Shown in pieces: positions 23,893 to 33,826 of a stretch of DNA of 64,000 nt. The translations under genes were made by a program, and so were the position numbers. A model generated the notes under the pieces. It worked only from the letters and a program-made list of their open reading frames with translations. It did not search any database and was not told the origin of the DNA. Location of the stretch: the NCBI GenBank assembly GCA_965249925.1, contig OZ252260.1, positions 372,001 to 436,000 on the forward strand, in the 5' to 3' direction. Each line of letters begins with the position of its first letter. The first letter of the stretch is position 1. This stretch comes from Hoeflea_A sp965249925 (GTDB lineage Bacteria > Pseudomonadota > Alphaproteobacteria > Rhizobiales > Rhizobiaceae).

Positions 23893-24420
23893 ATGACGGA
23901 GCAAAGATTGGAAAACGTCCTCGGTGCCCTGGTTATGTGCCTGAGCGACGACATCGTGCAGAGCGCGCAGGCGACATTGCCCAAGGAGCTTGCCGCCCCC
24001 GCCGCGGCGATCACGTTGATCGGGCATGTTCCCGGTTTGACGATAAGGTATCTGAGCCTTGCACTCGGGCTATCGCATCCTGGCGCCGTGCGGCTTGTCG
24101 ATCGCCTGGTGGCGCAGGGCGCCGTGACAAGAGAAAGCGCAGTCGATGACGGACGCGCCGTTGCCCTGACCCTGACCGACTACGGACAGGCGCTGAACCG
24201 TAAGGCGCTGCAGCGCCGGGCTGATAGGCTGGGTTCCGTTTTGAACGTCCTCAATACCGAAGACAGAACAGCTCTTGCGCGGATTGCCGAAAAACTGCTT
24301 CGAAATGCGCTTGCCGATCCGGTGCACGCGCTCAAGATCTGCCGGCTGTGCGATGACGAGGCCTGCGTGAACTGCCCGGTCGAAGCGGAACTGGAGAGCC
24401 GCCAGAGCATGGCGCCCTGA
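23893..24420 (+). CDS. MarR family regulator with C-terminal four-cysteine cluster
   Basis: A 175-residue winged-helix regulator. The DNA-binding part reads LSLALGLSHPGAVRLVDRLV then AQGAVTRESAVDDGRAVALT, with the wing Asp-Asp-Gly-Arg. The C-terminus has C150-x2-C153-x4-C158-x2-C161, a compact cysteine cluster that could bind metal or sense oxidation or electrophiles. I chose the ATG at 23893, because a TTG at 23851 would place the second operator inside the gene. It probably represses itself and the divergent membrane protein. Confidence 0.75.
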   Translation: MTEQRLENVLGALVMCLSDDIVQSAQATLPKELAAPAAAITLIGHVPGLTIRYLSLALGLSHPGAVRLVDRLVAQGAVTRESAVDDGRAVALTLTDYGQALNRKALQRRADRLGSVLNVLNTEDRTALARIAEKLLRNALADPVHALKICRLCDDEACVNCPVEAELESRQSMAP

Positions 24421-24452
24421 ACGATCCTTTCAACGCTTGCGAATGCCGGCAG

Positions 24453-25145
24453 TCACGCGATATTCGACAGGTCCGGGACCGCCTCGACGAGCTCCGCCCA
24501 CAGCTGCGGCTTGAGCCCATCCTTGATGAGCCGCGCCTTGTAAGCGAACAGCGGCGCCGGCATTTTTTCGTGCCAGGCCTGCATAAGGTGCACGCGATGC
24601 GGGGTGCTGATGTTGGCGATCATCCAGGGCAACAGGCGCGAGTTGAGCCAGGCCGGGGTGTGAGCCACCATCTTGACGACGAGCTGCATCTGTTCCTCCG
24701 GCGACAGCCGGGCGGCTGCGGTGGGAATGACATGCTCGTCCTCACTTTCGATATGGGCGATCAGATCCGCCTCCATCGCCTCCAAAAGAGTTCGGACGCG
24801 GTTCAAAGCCGGCGAGACATCCTGGCCTTCATTGTGGAACCGCAACTCCAGGCAGGCCTTGCGGATGTCGTAAACCATAACGAGTTCGCGGTGGTGGTCT
24901 TCGCCGAGTTGTGCCGGAATGTCGATGCCGAGGTGCCGCAGGATCGGAAAGCCGACCCCGTCCTCCGACAGCGAATGAACGGTCAGCACATCGGCCAGGA
25001 ACACCACTTCGTCCGACAGCGCAGCGAGCCCATCCATATCGTTGAGGTCAACATCGGCCGCCATTTTCTTAAGGCGGGGAAACTCGTTGCGCAGCGCCTC
25101 GTGGATATCATACCAGCTCTGCAGCGGCCCATCGTGCCACGTCAT
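24453..25145 (-). CDS. Hemerythrin HHE domain-containing protein
   Basis: A 230-residue helical protein. HDGPLQSWYDIHEALRNEF, TVHSLSEDGVGFPIL, EDHHRELVMVYDI, HIESEDEHVIPTAAARLSPE then EQMQLV and AHTPAWLNSRLLPWM give the spaced His/Glu ligands of a di-iron hemerythrin-like bundle. Such proteins bind O2 or NO, or serve in iron or redox sensing in the cytoplasm. GGAGG lies nine bases before the chosen ATG, which decides against the ATG 15 bases earlier. A flavin thioredoxin-reductase-like gene lies immediately upstream on the same strand and may supply electrons. Confidence 0.8.
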   Translation of the reverse strand: MTWHDGPLQSWYDIHEALRNEFPRLKKMAADVDLNDMDGLAALSDEVVFLADVLTVHSLSEDGVGFPILRHLGIDIPAQLGEDHHRELVMVYDIRKACLELRFHNEGQDVSPALNRVRTLLEAMEADLIAHIESEDEHVIPTAAARLSPEEQMQLVVKMVAHTPAWLNSRLLPWMIANISTPHRVHLMQAWHEKMPAPLFAYKARLIKDGLKPQLWAELVEAVPDLSNIA

Positions 25146-25178
25146 CCGACTGCCCTCCATTGCGGCCGCTTCGCCGGT

Positions 25179-26102
25179 TCAGCCTAATCCCTTGGCCAGA
25201 TCCATCACCATGGTCGCCGCGGCCAGATTGCCCATGTGTATGGCCGTATTGACATTCTGATGCCCCTGATAGAGCAAATCGCCGGCCGCGTAGAGACCCG
25301 ATTGGCTGGTTCGGAAGGCTGCATCGACCAGCACGCAGCCCGTATCGTCGATCTCCAGATCCAGCCCGGCCACCAGATCCGTCTGCCGCTGATGCGGCCA
25401 CATGACGAAGCCTTCGCGGGCCACCTGACTGCCGTCTTCGAGCTCGACGCCTGTCAACCCGTTTTCGTCGCCAATGAAGCGATGGATGCGCCGGCGTTCC
25501 AGACCATACCCCCGCGCCTCAAGCTCTGCTTCGCGCTGCGGCGTCGGGCTCTGGTCCGGCTCAAGGAAGAAAACCAGGTCATCGGTCCAGGTGGCGTAGA
25601 TTTCCGCCGCATCGAGCATTTCCGGCCGGTGAACGTAAACGCCCCAAGGGCGCTGACGCAACTCGAAGCCGTGACAGAACGGGCAGTTGATGATGCCGGA
25701 ACCCCAAAACGACGAAAGGCCATCGATCTCGGGAAACAGGTCCACCATGCCACTGGCCAGGAGCACGGTTTTAATCCGGTAGCGGCTGCCCGCTTGCGTG
25801 ATCACCAAAAAACCGGAAGCGGCATCGCCCTGCAGCGCTTCCACCGTCTCGTCGATGAAACGCGCTTGGCCGTAATTTGCGATTTCCTGCCGACCGAGAC
25901 CGCGCAGGTCCTGCGGCATGACCAGATCGCGTCCGAGCAAGCCTCCGACACCGGGTGAATCGCGGTTGCGGTAGGGTGCCGTCGCATCGAACACAAGGGT
26001 CGGTATCAGCGCCCGGGAGAGCGTCAGTGCGGCGGCCAGACCCGCCGGACCACTGCCGATGACCGCTGCCGTTGCCTGCTCCGGATCCACTTCGCCGCTC
26101 AT
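25179..26102 (-). CDS. Thioredoxin-reductase-like FAD/NAD(P) oxidoreductase
   Basis: A 307-residue two-dinucleotide-domain flavoprotein. The FAD motif is AAVIGSGPAGLAAALTLSRA at 12-31, the redox-active pair is C140-PF-C143 in IINCPFCHG, and the C-terminal FAD motif is SGLYAAGDL. The CPFC motif differs from the CATC of housekeeping TrxB and is common in thioredoxin-reductase-like proteins that reduce non-thioredoxin partners. It lies 33 bases upstream of the hemerythrin-like gene on the same strand, which suggests a redox pair. Confidence 0.85.
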   Translation of the reverse strand: MSGEVDPEQATAAVIGSGPAGLAAALTLSRALIPTLVFDATAPYRNRDSPGVGGLLGRDLVMPQDLRGLGRQEIANYGQARFIDETVEALQGDAASGFLVITQAGSRYRIKTVLLASGMVDLFPEIDGLSSFWGSGIINCPFCHGFELRQRPWGVYVHRPEMLDAAEIYATWTDDLVFFLEPDQSPTPQREAELEARGYGLERRRIHRFIGDENGLTGVELEDGSQVAREGFVMWPHQRQTDLVAGLDLEIDDTGCVLVDAAFRTSQSGLYAAGDLLYQGHQNVNTAIHMGNLAAATMVMDLAKGLG

Positions 26103-26235
26103 GGTGCCGCATTCGCTCGCGTCAGAGTTTCAGCTCGCTGCAGCATTACACATGACGCCGACCGGCGCCACCACCGGATGACGGTCGGCGTCGTTGGTTG
26201 CCGCGGCGATGATGACGGTTTTGTGGTCCGGAGCC

Positions 26236-26520
26236 CTATCGCACCCGAATCAGCGCCAAACCGAGGATGACGGCGCCGACCAACCATGTTTTTAAGGTGA
26301 TGGCGACCTGCAATCCGTAGGATTCACCGGCGGTCCACTCACGCATGGAGGCGACGCTGTCAGCGCCGAACGCATACTGCGCACCCGGTGAAATACCGAT
26401 CGGCTGGCCGGCCAAATAGCATGCGACAACCGCCATCGCGGCGTTGAAAATAAGAAAAGCCAGCCACACGCGCGTTGCGGTCGACCGACCTTGTTCACTG
26501 GTTGTGCCCATCCACACCAT
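26236..26520 (-). CDS. Small two-helix membrane protein
   Basis: A 94-residue protein with hydrophobic segments at about 20-40 (LAFLIFNAAMAVVACYLAG) and 74-92 (LVGAVILGLALIRV), separated by a 30-residue polar loop. No family recognised. It stands 133 bases upstream of the thioredoxin-reductase-like gene on the same strand. Confidence 0.55.
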   Translation of the reverse strand: MVWMGTTSEQGRSTATRVWLAFLIFNAAMAVVACYLAGQPIGISPGAQYAFGADSVASMREWTAGESYGLQVAITLKTWLVGAVILGLALIRVR

Positions 26521-26669
26521 GCCGTTTCAGCCCCCGAAACAGGATTAATCTTTATCAACCGTTACGATTCGTGTCCATCTTGACGAGACCGCAAATCTGC
26601 CAGTTATCGCAGGTTGTGCGCGTGTCGGAGACCATGCCGCGCGGATGTCGATATCAAAGGACTATGTTG

Positions 26670-27137
26670 CTATCGAAACCGACAGGCTTGGTCGACTGTC
26701 GGCGGATCGCTCACCTGGATCAGCAGCAGCACGGCTGGATCATCACCCACCACGCCGGAGAGATGGCCTTCGCGGCCTTGTGCATCGGGCTGCGAAAGCT
26801 GATCCTCACCGAAAGACACCCCACCAGGTCCCATTTCAACCCGAGTGCCGTCCATGCTTTCGACAAACCAGGTTCCTGACAGGGGCACGATCCATTGCGG
26901 TTGCGGATTGCGATGCCAGCCGCCGGCCCGGCCCGGTTCCAGAACCAGTAGTGTTATGTCCTGCGGGCTTGCCGCCAGGCGCTTCACCCACAGATCCGTC
27001 GATGGCGGCGCGAAGGTCTTGAATTCGAACGCCTCAAAACGGCATTGGGTCTGATGCGTGACACCAACGGAATCGGCCCAGAGGTGCCAATAGGTGACCG
27101 CCGGTGATTGCTCCGTTCGAGCTTCTTTCATCGACAT
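26670..27137 (-). CDS. Cupin domain-containing protein
   Basis: A 155-residue single-cupin protein. GRAGGWHRNPQPQWIVPLSG then TWFVESMDGTRVEMGPGGVS followed by FGEDQ has the first cupin motif with a His ligand and a Gln-Trp core, and a Gly-rich second motif. Members of this group are often annotated as cupins of unknown substrate. AAGGAG lies four bases before the ATG; the next ATG six bases on is also possible. No operon partner is clear. Confidence 0.75.
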   Translation of the reverse strand: MSMKEARTEQSPAVTYWHLWADSVGVTHQTQCRFEAFEFKTFAPPSTDLWVKRLAASPQDITLLVLEPGRAGGWHRNPQPQWIVPLSGTWFVESMDGTRVEMGPGGVSFGEDQLSQPDAQGREGHLSGVVGDDPAVLLLIQVSDPPTVDQACRFR

Positions 27138-27360
27138 TGCTCCTTCCGCGTCCGGCGTTTGCCCACCTGGACGCTCAGCTTCGGCCATAACGTTCCATGT
27201 CGTCTTCACGAAAATGTCATCAATCCTTACACGGAGTTAATTATGTGGCCGGATTGTTCACTCAATGTGACGATATGGTTTCAGTATAAACAAGAAGAAG
27301 AAGAAGTGGCTGTTGATCCGGTGGCGACTGGCCAGCGCCGCCGGATCATTAACGCATCCA

Positions 27361-27429
27361 GTCGAGTCTTAGTGGTAAATGGCCGGGGCAATCGACTCGA
27401 CCCGCTGGAGGCGGATTTTCCGCCTCCAG
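27361..27429. other. Two strong inverted repeats in the cupin upstream gap
   Basis: CTGGAGGCGGA-TTT-TCCGCCTCCAG (27405-27429) is a perfect 11-base-pair hairpin. Just before it GTCGAGTC (27361-27368) pairs perfectly with GACTCGAC (27394-27401). No T-tract follows on either strand, so an intrinsic terminator is doubtful. The rest of the roughly 300-base gap 27138-27443 holds nothing I can name. Confidence 0.5.
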
Positions 27430-27443
27430 ATGGTCGGCGCGGT

Positions 27444-27866
27444 TCATGTTTTACGACCGCTTTCCCATACAATACGAATTCCCTGACGCACCCGCAGCAG
27501 ACGCCCGTGATACTCGGCACGGATGGCGTCGAAAAACACCTGCGCATGCGTGGCCTTCGAAAAGCGCGCCAGCACCTGCTGAACGGCGCTGTCGTCGTCG
27601 AACCAAAGCTCGACGGCGAAAGCCAGATCGTCCGGCGGCACCTTGATCGGCTCGGCGCGCCGTTCAGGATTGCGTCCTTCGAAGACATCGGTCAGCGCCC
27701 GCGCCTGCGCCCTGCACACCAGCCGCGCATAATCGAAGGAGTGCGGCACCTTCTTCGAATAGGCGACGGTCGTCACGGCGCGGTCGCCGGCGTCCATGAT
27801 GTAAACATGGGTATCGTTTTTCAGGACCCGCAGTGGGAAACGCAAATGACTGACGACTTTCGACAA
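27444..27866 (-). CDS. Hypothetical protein
   Basis: About 140 residues, soluble. SKVVSHLRFPLRVLKNDTHV then YIMDAGDRAVTTVAYSKK looks like a small beta-sheet opening, and the C-terminal half is helical (VQQVLARFSKATHAQVFFDA). No family recognised. A TTG with GGAG nine bases upstream is my preferred start. The frame stays open to a GTG at 27956, but that would leave only three bases to the divergent SRAP gene. It may share a promoter region with SRAP. Confidence 0.5.
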   Translation of the reverse strand: MSKVVSHLRFPLRVLKNDTHVYIMDAGDRAVTTVAYSKKVPHSFDYARLVCRAQARALTDVFEGRNPERRAEPIKVPPDDLAFAVELWFDDDSAVQQVLARFSKATHAQVFFDAIRAEYHGRLLRVRQGIRIVWESGRKT

Positions 27867-27959
27867 GGACCGGCACTCCGATCCCCGACCTGTGCGTTGA
27901 TTCACCCCCAATAAGGCGCAATAAGGAACATCCGACAGGAATTGTGAAGGGACCACTGG

Positions 27960-28637
27960 ATGTGCGGCCGTTTCATTACAACCGGGACTTGGGCACAGTA
28001 CCGAAAATACTTAAGTATACTACCACCCGAAGTTGAAGATCGAAACGGCCCACCCCCCAACTACAACGTCGCCCCGACCGATGAACTGGAGATCCTGGCA
28101 CGCCGCAAGGAAGGCTTCGGCATCCGGACGGTCAAATGGGGCCTCGTACCGCACTGGGCGAAAGACGCCAAGGTGCGCATGCAGATCAACGCCCGCGGTG
28201 AGACGGCCGCCGAAAAGCCGTTTTTCCGGACCGCCTTCGAACACGGCCGCTGCCTGGTGCCGGCCACCGGTTATTACGAATGGCGCACCGAGGACGGGGC
28301 GAAGCAGCCCTACCTGATCCATCTGCCCGGCGCGACGCCGCTGTTCGAACCCTTCGCTTTCGCCGGGCTGATGTCCTACAACCGCAACCTCGAAATGGCG
28401 ACCTTCGCCATCGTGACGCTGCCGGCCGCACCGTCTGTCATGCCGGTCCACGACCGCATGCCGGTGATCCTCAAACCCGACGCGCTCGCCGCCTGGATGG
28501 ACCCGGAAACCGGCCTTGACGAGGCGGTCGCGCTGCTGCAGGACAACCGCGGCGCCGACCTCGTCTACCACCCTGTGTCGAGGGCCGTTGGCAACGTCAG
28601 AAACAAGGGCGCCGAACTGATCGAAGCGGTCGCCTGA
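27960..28637 (+). CDS. SRAP domain protein (YedK/HMCES type)
   Basis: A 225-residue protein starting MCGRF. Removal of Met exposes Cys2, which forms a thiazolidine crosslink with abasic sites in single-stranded DNA. The other active-site residues are present: N77 in QINARGET, E107 in GYYEW and H164 in MPVHDRMPV. The protein shields abasic sites at replication forks from breakage. Length matches the family. It appears intact; a 39-codon fragment of a second copy lies at 6271. No LexA-like box was recognised upstream. Confidence 0.92.
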   Translation: MCGRFITTGTWAQYRKYLSILPPEVEDRNGPPPNYNVAPTDELEILARRKEGFGIRTVKWGLVPHWAKDAKVRMQINARGETAAEKPFFRTAFEHGRCLVPATGYYEWRTEDGAKQPYLIHLPGATPLFEPFAFAGLMSYNRNLEMATFAIVTLPAAPSVMPVHDRMPVILKPDALAAWMDPETGLDEAVALLQDNRGADLVYHPVSRAVGNVRNKGAELIEAVA

Positions 28638-28799
28638 GGAACAGCAACCGGTCGGCGGTCAAAAAAACTCCTTTTGCCTCAGTCCTGAGCAAAATAATAC
28701 CACCGCCTTGCGGCCGGCAGCATCCCATTCCTTCAACAGAAGCGGCCGAAACGCCACATTACCGGCACAATGGGCCATGGCCCTTTCCGGATGGATGTG

Positions 28800-30224
28800 A
28801 TGATCGATCAGAACCGCAAATTGTCGACATTTCCGGCGTTCTTCAACGTCGGCGGCCACAAGGTCGCGGTTTTCGGCAACGGCGACGAGGCCTACGCCAA
28901 AACGCGGCTGCTCACCAACACGGCCGCCGCGATCACCGTCTATGCGGACGCCGCCGAAGACGACTTTGCGGCGTTTCTGGAAAAACGCGGCATCCCCCTC
29001 GTCAAGTCCGGGTTCGAGACCGATCAGCTTGACGGCGCGACACTGGTCTTCGCCGCCACCGGCGATGCCCAACTCGACGCCCATATCGTCACGCAAGCCC
29101 GCGCTCGTCGCATTCCGGCCAACGCGGTGGATCAGCCCGATTACTGCGATTTTCTGACACCGGCGCTGGTCAACCGCGCGCCGGTTTCGGTTGCCATCGG
29201 TACCGAGGGCGCCGGCCCGGTTCTGGCGCAGATGATCCGCGCCCAGGTGGACCAGATGCTGTCGCCGTCGCTGGGTTCCCTGGCGCAGCTTGCCGCCCAC
29301 TATCGCGATGCGGCCGACAAGCTGCTGCCGCGCGGCGCTACCCGTCGCCGGTTTTGGCGGCGTTTCTTCTCCGGCACAGTGCGCGAGGCGGTCGCCGCCA
29401 ACGACCTGCCGGCCGCCCAGCAGGCCGTAACCCAGTTACTGCACAACACGGACAGCGTGTCCGGCTATGTGTGGCTGGTCGGTGCCGGTCCGGGTGCTGA
29501 AGATCTGCTGACTTTGCGTGCCCAGCGGGTGCTGATGGAAGCCGACGTCATCCTCTACGACGCGCTGGTGCCCGAGGCGATCGTCGACATGGGGCGTCGC
29601 GACGCCGAACGTATCTCGGTCGGCAAACGCAAGGGCTGCCATTCCAAATCGCAACGCGACATCAATACGCTGATCGTCGATCTCGCCCGCCAGGGCAAAC
29701 GGGTCGTGCGGCTGAAATCCGGCGACCCCCTGGTCTATGGCCGCGCTGCAGAAGAGATGGCGGCGCTGCGCCAGGCCGGCATCGGTTACGAGATCGTACC
29801 GGGCATCACCTCTGCGCTATCCGCGGCCGCCGATTTCGAACTGCCGCTGACGCTGCGCGGCGTCGCCTCGTCGCTGGTCTTCACCACCGGCCACGATCTC
29901 AACAGCGAGATCCTGCCGGACTGGGCGAAACTGGCGGTCTCCGGCGCCACCATCGCCGTCTATATGGGCCGTTCGGTCGCAGCGTCGGTCGCCACCCGGC
30001 TGATCGAGGCGGGGCTTGCCAGCGACACCGCCGTGGCGATCGTCGAGAACGCCAGCCGCACCGACCGCACGCTGCTGCACGGCACGCTCAAAGACCTGCC
30101 CGCCTTTGAAAACCATACCCACATCACCGGCCCGGTGATGGTGATCATCGGCGACGCCGTCGCCGGCGCCAATTTCGAACAGTCAACACCGTTGACGGCC
30201 GTCCGCGAAACCGCCGCGGCCTGA
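28800..30224 (+). CDS. cysG: Siroheme synthase (CysG)
   Basis: A 474-residue bifunctional protein. The N-terminal precorrin-2 dehydrogenase/ferrochelatase part (about 1-200) begins LSTFPAFFNVGGHKVAVFGN with a degenerate NAD loop. The C-terminal SAM-dependent uroporphyrinogen-III methyltransferase contains VWLVGAGPGAEDLLTLRAQR, then VLYDALV-type LYDALV, RLKSGDPLVYGRAAEEM and EIVPGITSA. It makes siroheme for the sulfite reductase encoded two genes downstream. The ATG of MIDQNRK was chosen; ATGs at 28770 and 28791 are in frame. The gene starts a four-gene unit with DUF2849, cysI and DUF934, spaced by 18, 46 and 15 bases. Confidence 0.9.
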   Translation: MIDQNRKLSTFPAFFNVGGHKVAVFGNGDEAYAKTRLLTNTAAAITVYADAAEDDFAAFLEKRGIPLVKSGFETDQLDGATLVFAATGDAQLDAHIVTQARARRIPANAVDQPDYCDFLTPALVNRAPVSVAIGTEGAGPVLAQMIRAQVDQMLSPSLGSLAQLAAHYRDAADKLLPRGATRRRFWRRFFSGTVREAVAANDLPAAQQAVTQLLHNTDSVSGYVWLVGAGPGAEDLLTLRAQRVLMEADVILYDALVPEAIVDMGRRDAERISVGKRKGCHSKSQRDINTLIVDLARQGKRVVRLKSGDPLVYGRAAEEMAALRQAGIGYEIVPGITSALSAAADFELPLTLRGVASSLVFTTGHDLNSEILPDWAKLAVSGATIAVYMGRSVAASVATRLIEAGLASDTAVAIVENASRTDRTLLHGTLKDLPAFENHTHITGPVMVIIGDAVAGANFEQSTPLTAVRETAAA

Positions 30225-30242
30225 ATTCTGAGGAAATCCGAC

Positions 30243-30554
30243 ATGAAAAAAGTTCTGACCGCCAACCGCCTGACCGACGGGATCGCCGTATGGCTCGGTG
30301 CCAACGGCCAGTGGCTCGACCATATCGACGATGCACTGATCGCCCGTCACGCCGAGGCCGTCGCGGCCCTGGAAGCGGCCGGCCAGGCGGCGTTTCATGA
30401 TAACCGGGTCCTCGACGTCGCGGTGATCGACGTCGAGGAGGTGGATGGAGAGATCTACCCGGTGCGGCTGCGCGAGCGCATCCGTGCCGCCGGCCCGACG
30501 TTCCGCCCGGATCTCGGCAAGCAGGCCGAATTCAAACCGGCAAACGCCGCCTGA
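30243..30554 (+). CDS. DUF2849 family protein
   Basis: A 103-residue protein, MKKVLTANRLTDGIAVWLGA then NGQW, with DVAVIDVEEVDGEIYPVRLR followed by ERIRAAGPTFRPDLG, the DUF2849 pattern. The family is found almost only between cysG and cysI in alphaproteobacteria and is thought to help sulfite reduction; its biochemical role is unknown. GAGGAAA stands before the ATG. Confidence 0.85.
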   Translation: MKKVLTANRLTDGIAVWLGANGQWLDHIDDALIARHAEAVAALEAAGQAAFHDNRVLDVAVIDVEEVDGEIYPVRLRERIRAAGPTFRPDLGKQAEFKPANAA

Positions 30555-30600
30555 ACAGCAACAGGAAGCAAGCGGCCGGACGGGCCGACGGAGCCGATCC

Positions 30601-32271
<1,671 letters not shown>

Positions 32272-32286
32272 CCGCTGGAGACGAAG

Positions 32287-32805
32287 ATGACCGACACCCG
32301 ACTTTGGAAAACCGACGGCTTCGTATCCGACGATCCCTGGCGGTTCGTCGACGACGACACGCCTATCGATCTCGACGCCAACGAAAAGCCGGTCGTGAGC
32401 CTCGACCGTTTTCTCGAGCTGCCGGAAGATGACCGTCGCTCCGGCCGGTTCGGCGTCAATCTGTCGCCAGCCGACGCGGTGTCCCGGCTGCAGGCCGCGG
32501 ACCTTAAAAGTCTGCCGTTGATCGCCCTAACGTTCCCGGCGTTCAGCGACGGGCGAGCCTACTCCCAAGCCTCGCTCCTGCGGTCCCGCTTCGACTATAC
32601 TGGCGAACTGCGCGCCACCGGCGATGTCCTGATCGACCAGGTGCCGCTGATGCTGCGCTGCGGGATCGACAGTTTCGCCGTCTCCAACCCGGTCGCCCTG
32701 CGCCGCCTTGCCGAGAACCGGCTGCCGGGCATCGACAGCTACTATCAGCCGGCCGCCACCCAGGCCCGCGTCGCCGGCACGTTCAGCTGGCGCCACGCGT
32801 CGTAG
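32287..32805 (+). CDS. DUF934 family protein (sulfite reduction operon)
   Basis: A 172-residue protein. FGVNLSPADAVSRLQADL-like text is followed by the family signature FPAFSDGRAYSQASLLRSRF, then GELRATGDVLIDQVPLMLRC and GIDSF. DUF934 proteins accompany cysI in proteobacteria lacking CysJ and are suspected electron-transfer or assembly partners of sulfite reductase. GGAGACGAAG precedes the ATG 15 bases after cysI. It closes the operon; the APS reductase usually found next here lies instead at 55.5 kb. Confidence 0.88.
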   Translation: MTDTRLWKTDGFVSDDPWRFVDDDTPIDLDANEKPVVSLDRFLELPEDDRRSGRFGVNLSPADAVSRLQAADLKSLPLIALTFPAFSDGRAYSQASLLRSRFDYTGELRATGDVLIDQVPLMLRCGIDSFAVSNPVALRRLAENRLPGIDSYYQPAATQARVAGTFSWRHAS

Positions 32806-32822
32806 AGACGGACAACCACCCC

Positions 32823-33220
32823 TTACGCTGTTTCCTCAACAAGGGGAGGCAAAGGGTAAAGGTGCATCTCACCCTCAGTAGGTACTTCAAGGACGTGATT
32901 GACCATTGCGTCCATGGGATCCCCACGCGCCTCCAGAAAAACTGATCGCCGCATTCAAAAGCTTCCTGGATTGTTGAAATGCCACATTTGGCAGAATGAA
33001 CAGTCCCGGGTGGATATCTGTTCTTGCGACCAACGCCCGAAAGTCTGAGGCGTTTTCCGTCACGATCACCAAATCCTCGTCGACACATCGCTGAAGGACC
33101 CTATGATCTGGCATTCCCCCGGCCGCCAAAATCGAGCGGATGCTTGGCAACATGGTTTCCGGTCGCGTTAAGCTCACGCGCCAGTTTTGCAGATAGACAC
33201 TCGTCAATGAACAGGCGCAT
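32823..33220 (-). pseudogene. DUF5615 PIN-like toxin gene with two frameshifts
   Basis: From the ATG the frame reads MRLFIDECLSAKLARELNAT then GNHVAKHPLDFGGRG. An extra G in a run of five (near 33120) shifts to GMPDHRVLQRCVDEDLVIVT then ENASDFRALVA. An extra T in a run of five (near 32941) shifts to FLEARGDPMDAMVNHVLEVP. Without the two bases the gene encodes 131 residues with all PIN-like acidic positions (D6, E7, D-H-R, E-N-x-x-D-F). DUF5615 proteins are predicted RNases of toxin-antitoxin pairs. It starts 15 bases after the DUF433 stop. Both lesions are in homopolymers, so sequencing error or phase variation must be considered. Confidence 0.85.
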
Positions 33221-33235
33221 TGCGGAGTGCCGCAA

Positions 33236-33826
33236 TCATGCAACATTGAGCCAGGGGCGTCCGCTCGGTCGGCCTCTCATGGGATGGGTTCTGGCAAAAA
33301 GCGCAGCGGCTTCAATGGCCTCTTTCGGCACATCCGGGTTGTCTTCATGGATGTCGTCAATCGTCTCTCCTCCCTGTAATCGGCCGAGGACAGAGTAGAC
33401 TGTGATCCGTGTGCCTCTAATGACCGGCGTCCCTCCAAGTATATCGCTTCGTGCCTCTATGTTCTTGTCGCGGGCAGCCTTGTAACGAGAGGCTGCCGCA
33501 GCACGCTCCTCACTGAGCTCCCTCACGCGTAAATGGGTTCCCGGTGCAAATTCAATTGAATTTGGTAGCAGGCTCTTCTGTAGGCTGAGATTCAGCCAAA
33601 TAGCCTTTTTGTGATGAACCGGAAGATCGAGCAAACGCGCATTTTCAAGCGTCGAAAAATAGACCACAGCCCGTAGCGGAAGGAAATTCTTGGCTTTCCC
33701 TGGGGCCGGCAGCGATCGCGGTATTGTCTTTAAGACGCCGGCCTCAATGGCTTTCTCGACGGTCTTTTTGGATACTCCGGCCAGTTCTGCGGTTTCTCGT
33801 ATTGAGAGGTCTGCTGTTGCGGTCAT
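33236..33826 (-). CDS. DUF433 antitoxin with N-terminal helix-turn-helix
   Basis: A 196-residue protein. The N-terminal part LSIRETAELAGVSKKTVEKA then IEAGVLK is a MerR/excisionase-like helix-turn-helix. The C-terminal DUF433 domain reads DILGGTPVIRGTRITVYSVL then GRLQGGETIDDIHEDNPDVP followed by KEAIEAAALFA. DUF433 proteins are antitoxins paired with DUF5615 PIN-like toxins. It lies upstream of its toxin, as usual, and a perfect 14-base-arm palindrome overlaps its start codon, so it very likely represses itself. The gene is intact although its toxin is broken. Confidence 0.85.
   Translation of the reverse strand: MTATADLSIRETAELAGVSKKTVEKAIEAGVLKTIPRSLPAPGKAKNFLPLRAVVYFSTLENARLLDLPVHHKKAIWLNLSLQKSLLPNSIEFAPGTHLRVRELSEERAAAASRYKAARDKNIEARSDILGGTPVIRGTRITVYSVLGRLQGGETIDDIHEDNPDVPKEAIEAAALFARTHPMRGRPSGRPWLNVA

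Noticed and set aside
26103..26235. Coding-like text KTVIIAAATNDADRHPVVAP on the minus strand
   Set aside because: Short and ends in a stop after a few more residues; it may be a gene remnant, but no family could be supported.
30445..30600. N-terminal extension of cysI overlapping DUF2849
   Set aside because: It overlaps a conserved gene in another frame and has no homology to sulfite reductases.
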